A DNA stretch of 64,000 nt from Romboutsia sedimentorum (GTDB lineage: Bacteria > Bacillota > Clostridia > Peptostreptococcales > Peptostreptococcaceae). Numbering within the stretch: position 1 is the first letter of the stretch; every line of letters starts with the position of its first letter. Below are positions 54,043 to 63,484 of the stretch, in pieces. Under the pieces are notes generated by a model. The model ran no database searches, was not told the origin of the DNA, and saw only the letters and a program-made list of their open reading frames with translations. A program made the position numbers and the translations under genes. The DNA lies in contig NZ_JASKYM010000002.1 of the NCBI RefSeq assembly GCF_030131845.1, positions 186,001-250,000 of the forward strand, in the 5' to 3' direction.

Positions 54043-54219
54043 ATGGCAGTACCAAAGCGTAAAACATCTAAATCAAAAACAAAAATGAGAAGAGCAGCTA
54101 ACTCAAAAATGGTAGCAACTGGAATAGTAAGTTGCCCACAATGTCATGAGCCAAAATTACCACATAGAGTATGTCCAGACTGTGGATATTATAAAGGTAA
54201 AGAAGTTGTATCTAACTAA
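54043..54219 (+). CDS. rpmF: 50S ribosomal protein L32
   Basis: A 58-residue protein, [20 protein letters not shown] at the start. A zinc ribbon follows, [20 protein letters not shown], with two CxxC pairs, so it is the zinc-binding form. AAGGAGGTG lies eight bases before the ATG. Gene order DUF177-rpmF-fapR-plsX is classical. A terminator follows nine bases after the stop, separating it from the fap/fab operon. Confidence 0.97.
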   Translation: MAVPKRKTSKSKTKMRRAANSKMVATGIVSCPQCHEPKLPHRVCPDCGYYKGKEVVSN

Positions 54220-54227
54220 TAACTTCT

Positions 54228-54260
54228 AAAAACATGTAGATTACTCTACATGTTTTTTTT
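54228..54260 (+). terminator. Terminator of rpmF
   Basis: AAAACATGTAGA-TTAC-TCTACATGTTTTTTTT, symmetrical with eight T. Confidence 0.95.
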
Positions 54261-54352
54261 GTTTAAAAAGGAAAAAACAGATAATAAAATGAAATATTAA
54301 ATAAATAAAATGCATAGCCTAATATCAATTCTAAAAAATAATAATAAAAGTA

Positions 54353-54403
54353 TTGATAATTTTATTGCGTTATTATATACTACTATTAGTAGTTGGTACT
54401 AAT
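54353..54403 (+). promoter_or_regulatory. Promoter and FapR operator of the fatty acid operon
   Basis: TTGATA (54353-54358), 17 bp, TATACT (54376-54381). Overlapping the start site is ATTAGTAGTTGGTACTAAT (54385-54403), an inverted repeat TTAGTA-N5-TACTAA as in known FapR boxes. It would be bound by the product of the first gene and released by malonyl-CoA or malonyl-ACP. Confidence 0.92.
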
Positions 54404-54429
54404 TGCAGCTATAAAAATTTGGAGGTAAC

Positions 54430-54987
54430 ATGAAAAAGAAAAGTAAAGCCCAAAGACAAAAAGAGCTTATTGAAATGCTACAGGCCGATCCTTTCTATAC
54501 AGATGAAGAATTATCTAGTTTGTTTGAAGTTAGTATTCAAACGATAAGACTAGATAGAATGAGTTTAAATATACCGGAATTAAGAGAAAGAGTTAAGTCT
54601 ATAGCGGAAACAGAAAGTTCAAAAGTTAAAACGTTAGGAGTTAAGGAAATTACAGGAGAAATAATTGACTTATCGGTAGGGCAGCTAGGAATATCTATGT
54701 TAGAAATTACAGATGATATGCTTTATTCTAAAACTAATACTTTAAAGGATGCATATATATTTTCTCTAGCAGACTCGTTAGCTATGGCGATAATTGACGC
54801 GCCAAAGGTAATTATGAGATTTGCAAATGTAAAATGCTTGAAATTAATACAACAAAGAGATAGGCTTATAGCTAAGGCGGAAATTTACAAAAAAGCTGAT
54901 AAAAAGCACTATGTAAAAGTTGTAGTTAATAACAAAGCACAAGAGCAAATATTTAGAGGAAAATTTATATTTGAAGAATTAGATTAG
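54430..54987 (+). CDS. fapR: Fatty acid and phospholipid biosynthesis regulator FapR
   Basis: A 185-residue repressor that senses malonyl-CoA. It has an N-terminal helix-turn-helix (residues ~5-45: [40 protein letters not shown]) and a C-terminal hot-dog domain (~70-185: [35 protein letters not shown]) that binds the ligand. GGAGG precedes ATG by four bases. It is the first gene of the operon it controls, with the operator 27 bp upstream. Confidence 0.95.
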   Translation: MKKKSKAQRQKELIEMLQADPFYTDEELSSLFEVSIQTIRLDRMSLNIPELRERVKSIAETESSKVKTLGVKEITGEIIDLSVGQLGISMLEITDDMLYSKTNTLKDAYIFSLADSLAMAIIDAPKVIMRFANVKCLKLIQQRDRLIAKAEIYKKADKKHYVKVVVNNKAQEQIFRGKFIFEELD

Positions 54988-54998
54988 GAGGAGTAGTT

Positions 54999-56009
54999 AT
55001 GAAAATAGTAATAGATGGTATGGGTGGAGATAATGCACCGAAATCTAATGTAGAGGGCGTTGTAAACGCTATAAAAGAATATAATGTGGATTTAATAATC
55101 ACTGGAGATAAAGATACTTTAGAAAAGGAATTTTCTAATTATGAATTTGATAGAAGTAAGCTAGAAATAGTTCATGCCAGTGAAATAATAGAAAATGAAG
55201 ATAAGCCTGTTAAAGCTATTAGATCTAAAAAAGACTCGTCTATGGTTGTTGCCTTAAGACTTGTAAAAGAAGGTAGAGCAGATGCGGTTATATCGGCTGG
55301 AAACACAGGAGCGTTGCTTGCAGGAGGATTATTTGTAGTAGGTAGGATAAAAGGTATAGATAGACCTTGTTTATGTCCTGTTATACCTAATATAAAAAGA
55401 GGTATGACTCTTATAGCAGATGGTGGAGCTAATGCAGATTGCAAGCCTAAAAATTTAGTAGAATTTGCAGCTATGAGTAATATATATGCAAAAAAAGTTT
55501 TGGATATTAAAAGTCCAAAAGTAGCCTTAGCCAATGTAGGTACAGAAGAAGGCAAAGGAAATGACTTAGTAAAAAAAGCTTATGATGAGCTTAAAAATAT
55601 AGATTTGAATTTTATAGGAAATGTAGAAGCAAGAGACGTAATAAATGCGTATACGGACATAATAGTTTGTGATGGATTCACAGGTAATATATTATTGAAG
55701 TCGGCAGAAGGTGTAGCGATGTCTGTTATGAGCTTACTAAAAGAAACATTTTTATCTAGTACAAAAGGTAAAATGGGAGCACTACTATTAAAAGATGATT
55801 TAAGAAAGCTAAAAAGCTTTATGGATTATTCTGAGTATGGAGGAGCACCGCTTTTAGGAGTTAATGGAGGTGTTATAAAAGCTCACGGAAGTTCTGACTC
55901 TAAAGCTATAAAAAATGCTATAAATCAAGGCATTAAATTTACACAAGGAAATGTTGTTGAAGATATAAAAGAATTTATAAAAAATAACGAAGATCAAGAA
56001 GAAAAATAA
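54999..56009 (+). CDS. plsX: Phosphate acyltransferase PlsX
   Basis: A 336-residue peripheral membrane enzyme making acyl-phosphate from acyl-ACP for phospholipid synthesis. It starts [20 protein letters not shown] and has [49 protein letters not shown] and [23 protein letters not shown] precedes ATG, 11 bp after fapR. Second gene of the FapR operon. Confidence 0.97.
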   Translation: MKIVIDGMGGDNAPKSNVEGVVNAIKEYNVDLIITGDKDTLEKEFSNYEFDRSKLEIVHASEIIENEDKPVKAIRSKKDSSMVVALRLVKEGRADAVISAGNTGALLAGGLFVVGRIKGIDRPCLCPVIPNIKRGMTLIADGGANADCKPKNLVEFAAMSNIYAKKVLDIKSPKVALANVGTEEGKGNDLVKKAYDELKNIDLNFIGNVEARDVINAYTDIIVCDGFTGNILLKSAEGVAMSVMSLLKETFLSSTKGKMGALLLKDDLRKLKSFMDYSEYGGAPLLGVNGGVIKAHGSSDSKAIKNAINQGIKFTQGNVVEDIKEFIKNNEDQEEK

Positions 56010-56035
56010 ACTCGTTTTGGAGGTTTAATTTATAT

Positions 56036-57040
56036 ATGAACAAAAATGCTGGTATATTAGGAGTAGGAAGTTATTTACCACAAAAGATAGTAGATAATTT
56101 TCACTTTGAAAAGATAATGGATACAAGTGATGAGTGGATAAAAGCTCGAACTGGAATAAGTGAAAGAAGAATGGCTGAGGAAGATGAAAGTAGTTCAGAT
56201 TTAGGAACTAAAGCAGCATTAAAAGCAATAGAATGCGCTAAATTAAGTCCTGAAGATATAGATTTGATAATTGTGGCTACGTCTACTCCAGATATGATTC
56301 TTCCATCAACAGCGTGCCTGATACAAGCAAACATAGGAGCGCATAATGCAGTAGCATTTGACGTATCGGCAGCATGTTCTGGTTTTGTATATGGTCTTTC
56401 TATTGGAGAACAATTTATAAAAAGTGGAATTCACAAAAATGTTCTTGTAATCGGAACCGAGGTCATGTCTAGAATTTTAGATTATAGTGATAGATCTACT
56501 GCAATATTATTTGGAGATGGCGCGGGAGCTGTTGTAATAGGAAATGTTGATGAAGGTGGAATATTATCTACGTATCTAGGTTCAGATGGAAGAGGTAAAG
56601 ACTTTCTAAAGATACCAGCAGGAGGTTCTAGACTTCCGGCGAGTAAAAATACAGTAGAGAATAGATTACATAATATACAGATGGCAGGAAATGATGTATA
56701 TAAATTTGCAGTAAGGATAATGGGTGAATCATCTTTAAAGGCCCTTGAAATGGCAAATTTATCTACTGATGAAATAGACTATCTTATACCACATCAAGCT
56801 AATATTAGAATAATTGAAGCATCAGCAAAAAGATTAAAATTAGATATGGATAAAGTTTATGTTAATTTAGATAAATATGGAAATATGTCTGCAGCGTCAA
56901 TTCCAGTAGCAATGGACGAAGCATATAGACAAGGCAAGATAAATAAGGGTGATAATGTAGTATTAGTAGGATTTGGCGGCGGACTAACTTGGGGAGCTTC
57001 AGTAATTAAATGGAGCACACAAGGAGGTAATAATGAATAG
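56036..57040 (+). CDS. fabH: 3-oxoacyl-ACP synthase III
   Basis: A 334-residue condensing enzyme that starts each fatty acid from acyl-CoA and malonyl-ACP. Active-site Cys is in DVSAACSGFVYG, His in IPHQANIRI, Asn in KYGNMSAASIP; the N-terminal DEWIKARTGISERR is typical. GGAGG lies 12 bases before the ATG. It overlaps fabK by eight bases. Confidence 0.97.
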   Translation: MNKNAGILGVGSYLPQKIVDNFHFEKIMDTSDEWIKARTGISERRMAEEDESSSDLGTKAALKAIECAKLSPEDIDLIIVATSTPDMILPSTACLIQANIGAHNAVAFDVSAACSGFVYGLSIGEQFIKSGIHKNVLVIGTEVMSRILDYSDRSTAILFGDGAGAVVIGNVDEGGILSTYLGSDGRGKDFLKIPAGGSRLPASKNTVENRLHNIQMAGNDVYKFAVRIMGESSLKALEMANLSTDEIDYLIPHQANIRIIEASAKRLKLDMDKVYVNLDKYGNMSAASIPVAMDEAYRQGKINKGDNVVLVGFGGGLTWGASVIKWSTQGGNNE

Positions 57041-57962
57041 AATTTGTGAATTATTAAACATAAAATACCCTATAATTCAGGGTGGTATGGCTTGGGTAGC
57101 AGATGCATCACTAGCCAGTGCAGTTTCAAATGCAGGTGCATTAGGACTTATTGCAGGAGGAAATGCACCAAAAGAAATTATTAAAGAAGAAATAAGAAAA
57201 TGTAGAGAACTAACAGATAAACCATTTGGTGTAAATGTTATGTTATTGTCTCCATTCGCAGACGATATAATTGATTTAATAATAGAAGAAAAAATTCCGG
57301 TAATAACTACGGGAGCAGGTAATCCTGCAAAGTATGTAGATAGGTTAAAAGAAGTTGGTATTAAAATAATTCCAGTTGTACCTAGTATAGCTTTAGCTCA
57401 GAGAATGGAAAAGTTAGGCGCTGATGCTGTAATAGTTGAAGGAACAGAAGCTGGTGGCCATATAGGAGAATTAACTACAATGGTTCTTACTCCTCAAGTA
57501 GTAGATGCTGTTAATATACCTGTTATAGCAGCAGGAGGAATAGCTGATGGAAGAGGAATTGTTGCAACTTTTGCACTAGGTGCAAGTGGTGTACAAATAG
57601 GAACTAGATTTATATGTAGTGATGAATGCAATGTCCATGAAAATTATAAAAATATGGTTTTAAAATCTAAGGATAGAGATGCAATAGTAACAGGTAGAAC
57701 TACTGGTCATCCAGTTAGAACTTTAAAAAATAAACTATCTAAAGAAATTTTAAACATGGAAAAAGAAGGTCAACCGACAGAAGAAATAGATAAAAGAGGT
57801 ATAGGCTCTTTAAGAATTGCTACCATAGAAGGAGACATAAATAATGGATCTTTTATGGCAGGTCAGATAGCATCAATTATAAAGGATGTAAAACCTTGCA
57901 AAGAGATTATTGAAGAAATGATAAGTCAAGCGAAAAACATAATGCCTAACATACAATTATAA
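57033..57962 (+). CDS. fabK: Enoyl-ACP reductase II (FabK, FMN-dependent)
   Basis: A 309-residue TIM-barrel flavoenzyme reducing enoyl-ACP with NAD(P)H, distinct from FabI and insensitive to triclosan. It has YPIIQGGMAWVADASLASAV, GGNAPKEIIKEEI, PFGVNVMLLSP, VIVEGTEAGGHIGE (phosphate-binding and catalytic His) and VIAAGGIADGRGI, then GASGVQIGTRF. It starts inside the fabH end (AGGAGG within fabH). No fabI or fabV appears in the window. Confidence 0.95.
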   Translation: MNRICELLNIKYPIIQGGMAWVADASLASAVSNAGALGLIAGGNAPKEIIKEEIRKCRELTDKPFGVNVMLLSPFADDIIDLIIEEKIPVITTGAGNPAKYVDRLKEVGIKIIPVVPSIALAQRMEKLGADAVIVEGTEAGGHIGELTTMVLTPQVVDAVNIPVIAAGGIADGRGIVATFALGASGVQIGTRFICSDECNVHENYKNMVLKSKDRDAIVTGRTTGHPVRTLKNKLSKEILNMEKEGQPTEEIDKRGIGSLRIATIEGDINNGSFMAGQIASIIKDVKPCKEIIEEMISQAKNIMPNIQL

Positions 57963-57978
57963 ACTAGGAGGTTATTCT

Positions 57979-58932
57979 ATGGGAAAGATAGCGTTAGTAT
58001 TTCCTGGTCAAGGATCACAATATGTAGGAATGGCTAAGGATATATATGAAAACAATGAAAGTGCTAAAAATGTAATAGATAATGCTTGTAGTGTTTTAGA
58101 TTTAGATCTAAAAAATATAATGTTTGAAGGTAGCGATGAAGAGTTATCAAAAACAGAAAATACTCAGCCTGCTATAGTAACTCATAGTATAGCACTTTTA
58201 GAAGCTTTAAATGAAAAAATAGACTTAAAATATGATGCATGTCTAGGTTTATCTTTAGGTGAATATAGTGCTTTAGTTGCAGCAGATGCTATTGAGTTTA
58301 AAGATGCTGTATCTTTAGTTAAAAAAAGAGGTAGATTCATGCAAGACACAGTTCCTGTAGGAAAAGGTGCTATGGCTGCAATACTTGGATTAAATAGAGA
58401 CGCAGTAGAGAATGTTATAAACAATATTGATAGTGGTATTGTTGAAGTTGCAAATTACAACTCTCCAGGTCAAATAGTTATATCAGGAGAAAATGATAAA
58501 ATAGATGAAGTAATGACCATGTTAAAAGAAAGTGGAGCTAAAAGAACAGTTAAATTAAACGTAAGTGGACCTTTTCATTCGTCAATGTTAAAAGAAGCTG
58601 GAAATAAATTATCTAAAGAATTAGATAAGATTAATTTGAGCAAACCTAAGGTTCATGTAGTTTCAAATGTTAGTGCAAACTACTATGAAGATGAAGGAAA
58701 AAATTTACTTATAAAGCAAGTTAGCTCATCGGTTCTTTGGGAAGATTCTATAGAAAAACTTTTAGCTGAAGGGTTTGATACTTTTATAGAAATAGGACCA
58801 GGAAAAACATTAAGAGGTTTCATAAAAAAGATTTCTTCTAGCAAAAATATTGATGTAAATATTTATAATATAGAGGACACAAAATCATTAAATGAATTTG
58901 TAGAAACTTATAATAAGGGAGAGGTTATATGA
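57979..58932 (+). CDS. fabD: Malonyl-CoA:ACP transacylase
   Basis: A 317-residue acyltransferase loading malonyl on ACP. It has VFPGQGSQYVGMAKD at the N-terminus and active Ser in GLSLGEYSALVAADA (many FabD have GHSLGE; here Leu replaces the His), RGRFMQ with catalytic-site Arg, and VSGPFHSSMLKEA with catalytic His. AGGAGG precedes ATG. It overlaps fabG by four bases. Confidence 0.96.
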   Translation: MGKIALVFPGQGSQYVGMAKDIYENNESAKNVIDNACSVLDLDLKNIMFEGSDEELSKTENTQPAIVTHSIALLEALNEKIDLKYDACLGLSLGEYSALVAADAIEFKDAVSLVKKRGRFMQDTVPVGKGAMAAILGLNRDAVENVINNIDSGIVEVANYNSPGQIVISGENDKIDEVMTMLKESGAKRTVKLNVSGPFHSSMLKEAGNKLSKELDKINLSKPKVHVVSNVSANYYEDEGKNLLIKQVSSSVLWEDSIEKLLAEGFDTFIEIGPGKTLRGFIKKISSSKNIDVNIYNIEDTKSLNEFVETYNKGEVI

Positions 58933-59678
58933 TAAATTTAAATGATAGAGTAGCGATAGTTACTGGAGGTTCTAGAGGTATAGGTAAAGAAGTAGCTAAA
59001 AAACTAGCAACACTTGGAGCTAATTTAGTTATTAACTATACTTCAAAAGAAGAAGAAGCTTTAAAAACTAAAGCTGAAATAGAAGCTTTAGGAGTAAAGT
59101 GTATAAGTGTGAAATGTGACGTATCAAAATCAGAACAAGTTAACCAAATGGTAGAAACTGCAGTTAAAGAGTTTGGAAAAGTAGATATATTAGTAAATAA
59201 TGCTGGTATAACTAAAGATGGTTTACTTATGAGAATGAAAGAAGAAGATTTTGATAAGGTTATAGAAATAAACTTAAAAGGTGTATTTAACTGCACCAAA
59301 GCAGTAACTAAGTTAATGATGAAAAACAAATATGGAAAAATAATAAATATGGCTTCTGTAGTAGGAGTTATAGGAAATGCAGGGCAAGCTAATTATTGTG
59401 CATCTAAAGCTGGTGTAATAGGATTTACTAAATCAACAGCTAGAGAGTTAGCATCAAGAAATATAAATATAAATGCAGTGGCACCAGGATTTATAGATAC
59501 AGATATGACTAAAGTATTAAGTGATGATGTAAAACAAAATATGTTAAATAACATTCCTAAGAATGCTTTTGGAAATCCAGAAGATGTAGCTAATGTTGTA
59601 GCATTTTTAGCTAGTGATATGTCAAGCTATGTTACAGGTCAGGTTATAAATGTAGATGGTGGAATGGTAATGCAATAA
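58929..59678 (+). CDS. fabG: 3-oxoacyl-ACP reductase
   Basis: A 249-residue short-chain dehydrogenase using NADPH. It has VTGGSRGIGKEVAKKL (cofactor binding), VNNAGITKDGLLMRM, the catalytic Ser-Tyr-Lys in ASVVGVIGNAGQANYCASKAG and NAVAPGFIDTDM. ATGA overlap with fabD shows coupled translation. acpP begins 66 bp after its stop. Confidence 0.97.
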   Translation: MINLNDRVAIVTGGSRGIGKEVAKKLATLGANLVINYTSKEEEALKTKAEIEALGVKCISVKCDVSKSEQVNQMVETAVKEFGKVDILVNNAGITKDGLLMRMKEEDFDKVIEINLKGVFNCTKAVTKLMMKNKYGKIINMASVVGVIGNAGQANYCASKAGVIGFTKSTARELASRNININAVAPGFIDTDMTKVLSDDVKQNMLNNIPKNAFGNPEDVANVVAFLASDMSSYVTGQVINVDGGMVMQ

Positions 59679-59744
59679 GATTAATTAAGTTTAAAACAGA
59701 TTTGAAATATAAAAATATAACTAAAAATTTAGGAGGAAACAAAT

Positions 59745-59969
59745 ATGTTTAATAAAGTTGTAGAAATAATAAGAGAGCAATTAAGTGTTGAGGATAAAGA
59801 AATAACAATGGAGACTTCTTTAATGAAAGATTTAGAAGCGGATTCATTAGATGCTGTAGAAATAATAATGGCATTAGAAGACGAATTTGATGTTGAAATA
59901 CCAGATGCTGAAGGTGAAAAATTTAAGTCTATAGGTGACATAGTTAAATATATAGAAGCTAATAAATAG
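59745..59969 (+). CDS. acpP: Acyl carrier protein
   Basis: A 74-residue acidic carrier. The phosphopantetheine-accepting serine is in [16 protein letters not shown] (Ser36), as in all ACPs; the rest is four helices with [26 protein letters not shown] precedes ATG. It is followed 14 bp later by fabF. Confidence 0.97.
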   Translation: MFNKVVEIIREQLSVEDKEITMETSLMKDLEADSLDAVEIIMALEDEFDVEIPDAEGEKFKSIGDIVKYIEANK

Positions 59970-59983
59970 TGGAGGTATTCTCT

Positions 59984-61219
59984 ATGAAAAAGAGAGTTGT
60001 AATAACAGGTCTTGGATGTGTAACACCTGTTGGAAATGGTAAAGATGAATTTTGGAAAAATATTAAAGCTGGTGTATGTGGAATAGACACTGTAACTAGA
60101 TTTGATGCAAGTACTTTTCAAACACAAGTAGCTGGAGAAGTAAAAAACTTTAACGGTGAAGATTATATAAATAAAAAAGAGTTAAAAAGATTAGATAAGT
60201 TTACTCAATACGCTATAGCCTCTGCAAAAATGGCAGTAGAAGATGCTGAGATAGATTTAGAGTCTATTGATAGAGATCGTATGGGAGTTATAATAGGTTC
60301 TGGTATAGGTGGAGTTGAAACTATAGAAGAACAACATAAAGCACTTTTAAATAAAGGTAATAAAAGAGTAAGCCCATTCTTTATTCCTATGATGATAGGT
60401 AATATGGCAGCAGGTCAAGTATCTATATTCTTAGGAGCTAAAGGTCCTAATACTAATGTATGTACTGCATGTGCATCTGGAACACATTCAATAGGAGATG
60501 CATTTAAGCTTGTCCAAAGAGGAGATGCAAATGTTATGGTAGCTGGAGGTAGTGAAGCTCCTGTAACAGCTCTTGCGTTTGCAGGATTCTGTAATATGAA
60601 AGCAATGTCTACTAGAAATGATGATCCTAAAACATCATCAAGACCATTTGACAAAGACAGAGATGGATTTGTAATGGGAGAAGGCGCTGGAATTGTAATA
60701 TTAGAAGAATTAGAACATGCATTAAAAAGAAATGCTAAGATATATGCAGAAGTAGTAGGATATGGATTAACAGCAGATGCGTACCACATGACTACACCAG
60801 CTGAAGGTGGAGAAGGTGCAACTCGTGCTATGAAAATGGCCCTACAAGATGGTAATGTACCATTAGACGAAGTTGACTATATAAATGCACATGGAACATC
60901 TACACCTTATAATGATAGACTAGAAACTCAAGCGATAAAAAATATATTTGAAGAGAGAGCATATGATATATGTGTTTCATCTACAAAATCTATGACAGGA
61001 CATTTATTAGGAGCATCAGGAGCAGTAGAAGCTGTTATTTGTGCGATGAGTATAAAAGATAATTTTGTACCTCCGACAATTAATGTTCAAGAAGTTGATG
61101 AAGAGCTTGACTTAGACTATGTACTACATAAAGGTAGAGATAGAGAAGTTCGATATGCAATGTCAAATTCTTTAGGATTTGGTGGACACAACGCAACTTT
61201 AGTATTAAAAAAATATTAA
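59984..61219 (+). CDS. fabF: 3-oxoacyl-ACP synthase II
   Basis: A 411-residue elongation enzyme. The catalytic triad is visible: Cys in [16 protein letters not shown], His in [12 protein letters not shown], Lys/His in [15 protein letters not shown]; the start is [21 protein letters not shown] 59984 follows GGAGG; an in-frame earlier start inside acpP is rejected. It is the last operon gene; fabZ and the acc genes are not present in the window. Confidence 0.97.
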   Translation: MKKRVVITGLGCVTPVGNGKDEFWKNIKAGVCGIDTVTRFDASTFQTQVAGEVKNFNGEDYINKKELKRLDKFTQYAIASAKMAVEDAEIDLESIDRDRMGVIIGSGIGGVETIEEQHKALLNKGNKRVSPFFIPMMIGNMAAGQVSIFLGAKGPNTNVCTACASGTHSIGDAFKLVQRGDANVMVAGGSEAPVTALAFAGFCNMKAMSTRNDDPKTSSRPFDKDRDGFVMGEGAGIVILEELEHALKRNAKIYAEVVGYGLTADAYHMTTPAEGGEGATRAMKMALQDGNVPLDEVDYINAHGTSTPYNDRLETQAIKNIFEERAYDICVSSTKSMTGHLLGASGAVEAVICAMSIKDNFVPPTINVQEVDEELDLDYVLHKGRDREVRYAMSNSLGFGGHNATLVLKKY

Positions 61220-61229
61220 TTATATAAAA

Positions 61230-61263
61230 AAATCTCCTTATTTAAATAAGGGGATTATTTTTT
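61230..61263 (+). terminator. First terminator after fabF
   Basis: AATCTCCTTATTTAAATAAGGGGATT-type stem (61230-61256) followed by ATTTTTT. Confidence 0.85.
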
Positions 61264-61289
61264 ATTTAAAAAACTAAATTCTATTATAC

Positions 61290-61318
61290 AAAAAGAAGTC
61301 TAATGACTTCTTTTTTTT
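61290..61318 (+). terminator. Second, tandem terminator before spoIIIA
   Basis: AAAAAGAAGTC-TAAT-GACTTCTTTTTTTT. Two terminators in a row strongly insulate the fatty acid operon from the sporulation operon. Confidence 0.93.
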
Positions 61319-61378
61319 GTAATATTTTTGATTTTTGATTAATACAATAGTTATATAAACAAAAGAGGAGGACAAGGT

Positions 61379-62347
61379 ATGAATAATCTTAGCGATGAAA
61401 TAATTAATTCGTTAGCAGTTAATTTAAGAGAAAAAATTAAAAATGTTTGCAAAGATGATATAAACATAGAAGAAATTAGACTTCGTTCTCAAAAACCACT
61501 TATATTAAATGCAAACAATAAAGACTATTTTTATAATATTAATTCAAACAAGCTAGATAAAAGAATGAACTCTCCATATATAGTTAGCAAAGAAGACATA
61601 GAACAGACATTTCAAATAATATGTAAATATTCTATTCACTCATTTATGGATGATATTAAAAAAGGATTCATAACTCTTAGAGGAGGGCACAGAGTAGGAC
61701 TAGTTGGTAAGGTAATAGTAGAAGATGGACAAGTCAAAAACATAAAGCATATATCTTCGTTAAATATAAGGGTATCAAGAGAAATCATAGGATGTTCTGA
61801 TAAAATTTTAAAGCACGTAATAAAAGGAGATAATCAGGTAAATAATACACTGATAATTTCACCACCTCAGTGTGGTAAAACAACTTTAATTAGAGATATA
61901 GTAAGAAATTTAAGTAATGGGAATGAGGAATATAGATTTAAAGGTATAAAAGTAGCATTGATAGATGAACGTAATGAAATATCAGGTTCTTATTTAGGAT
62001 CATCTCAAATGGATGTAGGGATAAGAACTGACATAATAGAAACGTGCCCAAAAGATTTGGGAATTGTGATGCTTTTAAGATCTATGTCCCCTAATTTAAT
62101 AGTAACAGATGAAATAGGTAGTTTAGATGAAATAAAAGCTCTATATACGGCTTTAAATGGTGGTGTAAGCTTAATCACAACTGTTCATGGGGATTCTATT
62201 GAAGATATAAAAAATAGGAAAGAAATGAGCAATTTATTAGATAAAGACTTATTTAAAAAAGTAATTATACTATCAGCGAAAAAAGGCCCAGGAACAATAG
62301 AGAAAATATATGATTTGGAAGAAAAGAGATGGTATTTTGCAAATTAA
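61379..62347 (+). CDS. spoIIIAA: Stage III sporulation protein AA (ATPase)
   Basis: A 322-residue cytosolic ATPase related to secretion ATPases (type II/IV/PilT), likely powering the SpoIIIA-SpoIIQ channel between mother cell and forespore. It has the N-terminal EEIRLRSQKPLIL, FMDDIKKGFITLRGGHRVGL, Walker A PPQCGKTTLIRDI (residues ~161-173), DERNEISGS and Walker B NLIVTDEIGSLDE. GAGGAGGA precedes ATG. First gene of spoIIIA. Confidence 0.95.
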   Translation: MNNLSDEIINSLAVNLREKIKNVCKDDINIEEIRLRSQKPLILNANNKDYFYNINSNKLDKRMNSPYIVSKEDIEQTFQIICKYSIHSFMDDIKKGFITLRGGHRVGLVGKVIVEDGQVKNIKHISSLNIRVSREIIGCSDKILKHVIKGDNQVNNTLIISPPQCGKTTLIRDIVRNLSNGNEEYRFKGIKVALIDERNEISGSYLGSSQMDVGIRTDIIETCPKDLGIVMLLRSMSPNLIVTDEIGSLDEIKALYTALNGGVSLITTVHGDSIEDIKNRKEMSNLLDKDLFKKVIILSAKKGPGTIEKIYDLEEKRWYFAN

Positions 62348-62858
62348 AATAATGATAATAGGGGTTTTGGTAGCTTGTAGTTATTTAATAGGTGAATATA
62401 TTTATAAAGCTTATACAAATAGGCATAAACAACTAAATGACCTCATAAGAATATTAGAGATAATAAGGATGGATTTATCATTTGGTATGTATACATTAGA
62501 AGAAATTTTTAAAAGGGTAGGAGATAAAAAGGAATACTGTACTTCTCAATTCTTTAAAAAAATAGAATGTGAATTACATAATAATCAAGCTAAAGTTTTA
62601 GATGAAATTCTAAATGACAATATGTACTTATTAACAAAAGAAACTTATTTACAAAACAAGGAGGTTGATGAAATAAAAAAACTTATACTTACATTGGGTA
62701 AAAGTGACATAGAATCTCAAACAAGAATGATAGATTTGTCTATTGAAAATCTAAAAAAATTAACATCTGAAACAAAAGAAGATATAGATAAAAAAGGTAT
62801 GGTCTATAGAAAGTTATCTACAGTAATAGGACTAGTAATAGGAATAATTTTGATATAG
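62337..62858 (+). CDS. spoIIIAB: Stage III sporulation protein AB
   Basis: About 173 residues. An N-terminal hydrophobic segment (MIIGVLVACSYLIGEYIYKA) is followed by the helical cytosolic domain with RILEIIRMDLSFGMYTLEEI and LTLGKSDIESQ (family GLGxSD-like), and a C-terminal hydrophobic stretch (VIGLVIGIILI). The start is uncertain: TTG 62337 with weak GAGATGG upstream, or ATG 62352 without any clear site; I prefer the first as length suits the family. Either way it overlaps or touches spoIIIAA. It is like a type II secretion F protein and forms part of the channel. Confidence 0.88.
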   Translation: MQIKIMIIGVLVACSYLIGEYIYKAYTNRHKQLNDLIRILEIIRMDLSFGMYTLEEIFKRVGDKKEYCTSQFFKKIECELHNNQAKVLDEILNDNMYLLTKETYLQNKEVDEIKKLILTLGKSDIESQTRMIDLSIENLKKLTSETKEDIDKKGMVYRKLSTVIGLVIGIILI

Positions 62859-62870
62859 GGGGGGATGAGT

Positions 62871-63068
62871 ATGGATATATCTTTAATAATAAAGGTTGCG
62901 GGTATAGGAATATTAATATCAGTACTTAATATGTTGTTGGAAAAAAGTGATAGAAAAGATTGGGCATCTCTAACTACATTAGCAGGGGTAATAATTGTTT
63001 TAGGTATGGTATTAACAGAAATAAGTGATTTATTTAATACAGTAAGAACAATGTTTCAACTTTACTAA
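62871..63068 (+). CDS. spoIIIAC: Stage III sporulation protein AC
   Basis: A 65-residue membrane protein with two helices (MDISLIIKVAGIGILISVLN and LTTLAGVIIVLGMVLTEISD) and the ending LFNTVRTMFQLY, as in SpoIIIAC. ATG 62871 is preferred since the G-rich ribosome site (TAGGGGGGG) is too close for ATG 62865. Confidence 0.92.
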   Translation: MDISLIIKVAGIGILISVLNMLLEKSDRKDWASLTTLAGVIIVLGMVLTEISDLFNTVRTMFQLY

Positions 63069-63083
63069 AGAGGGGGAGATATC

Positions 63084-63470
63084 TTGGAAGTTATGCAATT
63101 AGTAGGGATTGCAATAATCTCAACAACACTCTGTTTGGTAATAAAAAAAGACAGGCCAGAAATAGCAATGTTTATAGCAATACTTACAGGAATAACAATA
63201 TTACTATCAGTAATATTTAAGCTTAATTTTATAGTAGAGAGTATACAAGACTTAGCAGTAAGAGCTAACATACCTTCTATGTACATAACACTAATAATAA
63301 AATTAATTGGGATAGCATATCTTATGGAATTTGCTATACAGATTTGCAAAGATTGTGGGGAAGGAAATATAGCATCTAAATTAGAATTTGGTGGCAAAAT
63401 AATAGTTATGACAATGTCATTCCCTATACTTTTATCCATTGTAGAAATGATAATAAATATTATCCCATAG
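63084..63470 (+). CDS. spoIIIAD: Stage III sporulation protein AD
   Basis: A 128-residue membrane protein with four helices, related to SpoIIIAC at its start (QLVGIAIISTTLCLVIKKDR), then PEIAMFIAILTGITILLSV and KLIGIAYLMEFAIQICKDCG, EGNIASKLEFGGKIIVM as usual for the family. TTG 63084 follows AGGGGGAG; ATG 63093 is the alternative. Confidence 0.93.
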   Translation: MEVMQLVGIAIISTTLCLVIKKDRPEIAMFIAILTGITILLSVIFKLNFIVESIQDLAVRANIPSMYITLIIKLIGIAYLMEFAIQICKDCGEGNIASKLEFGGKIIVMTMSFPILLSIVEMIINIIP

Positions 63471-63484
63471 GAGAATGATAACGT

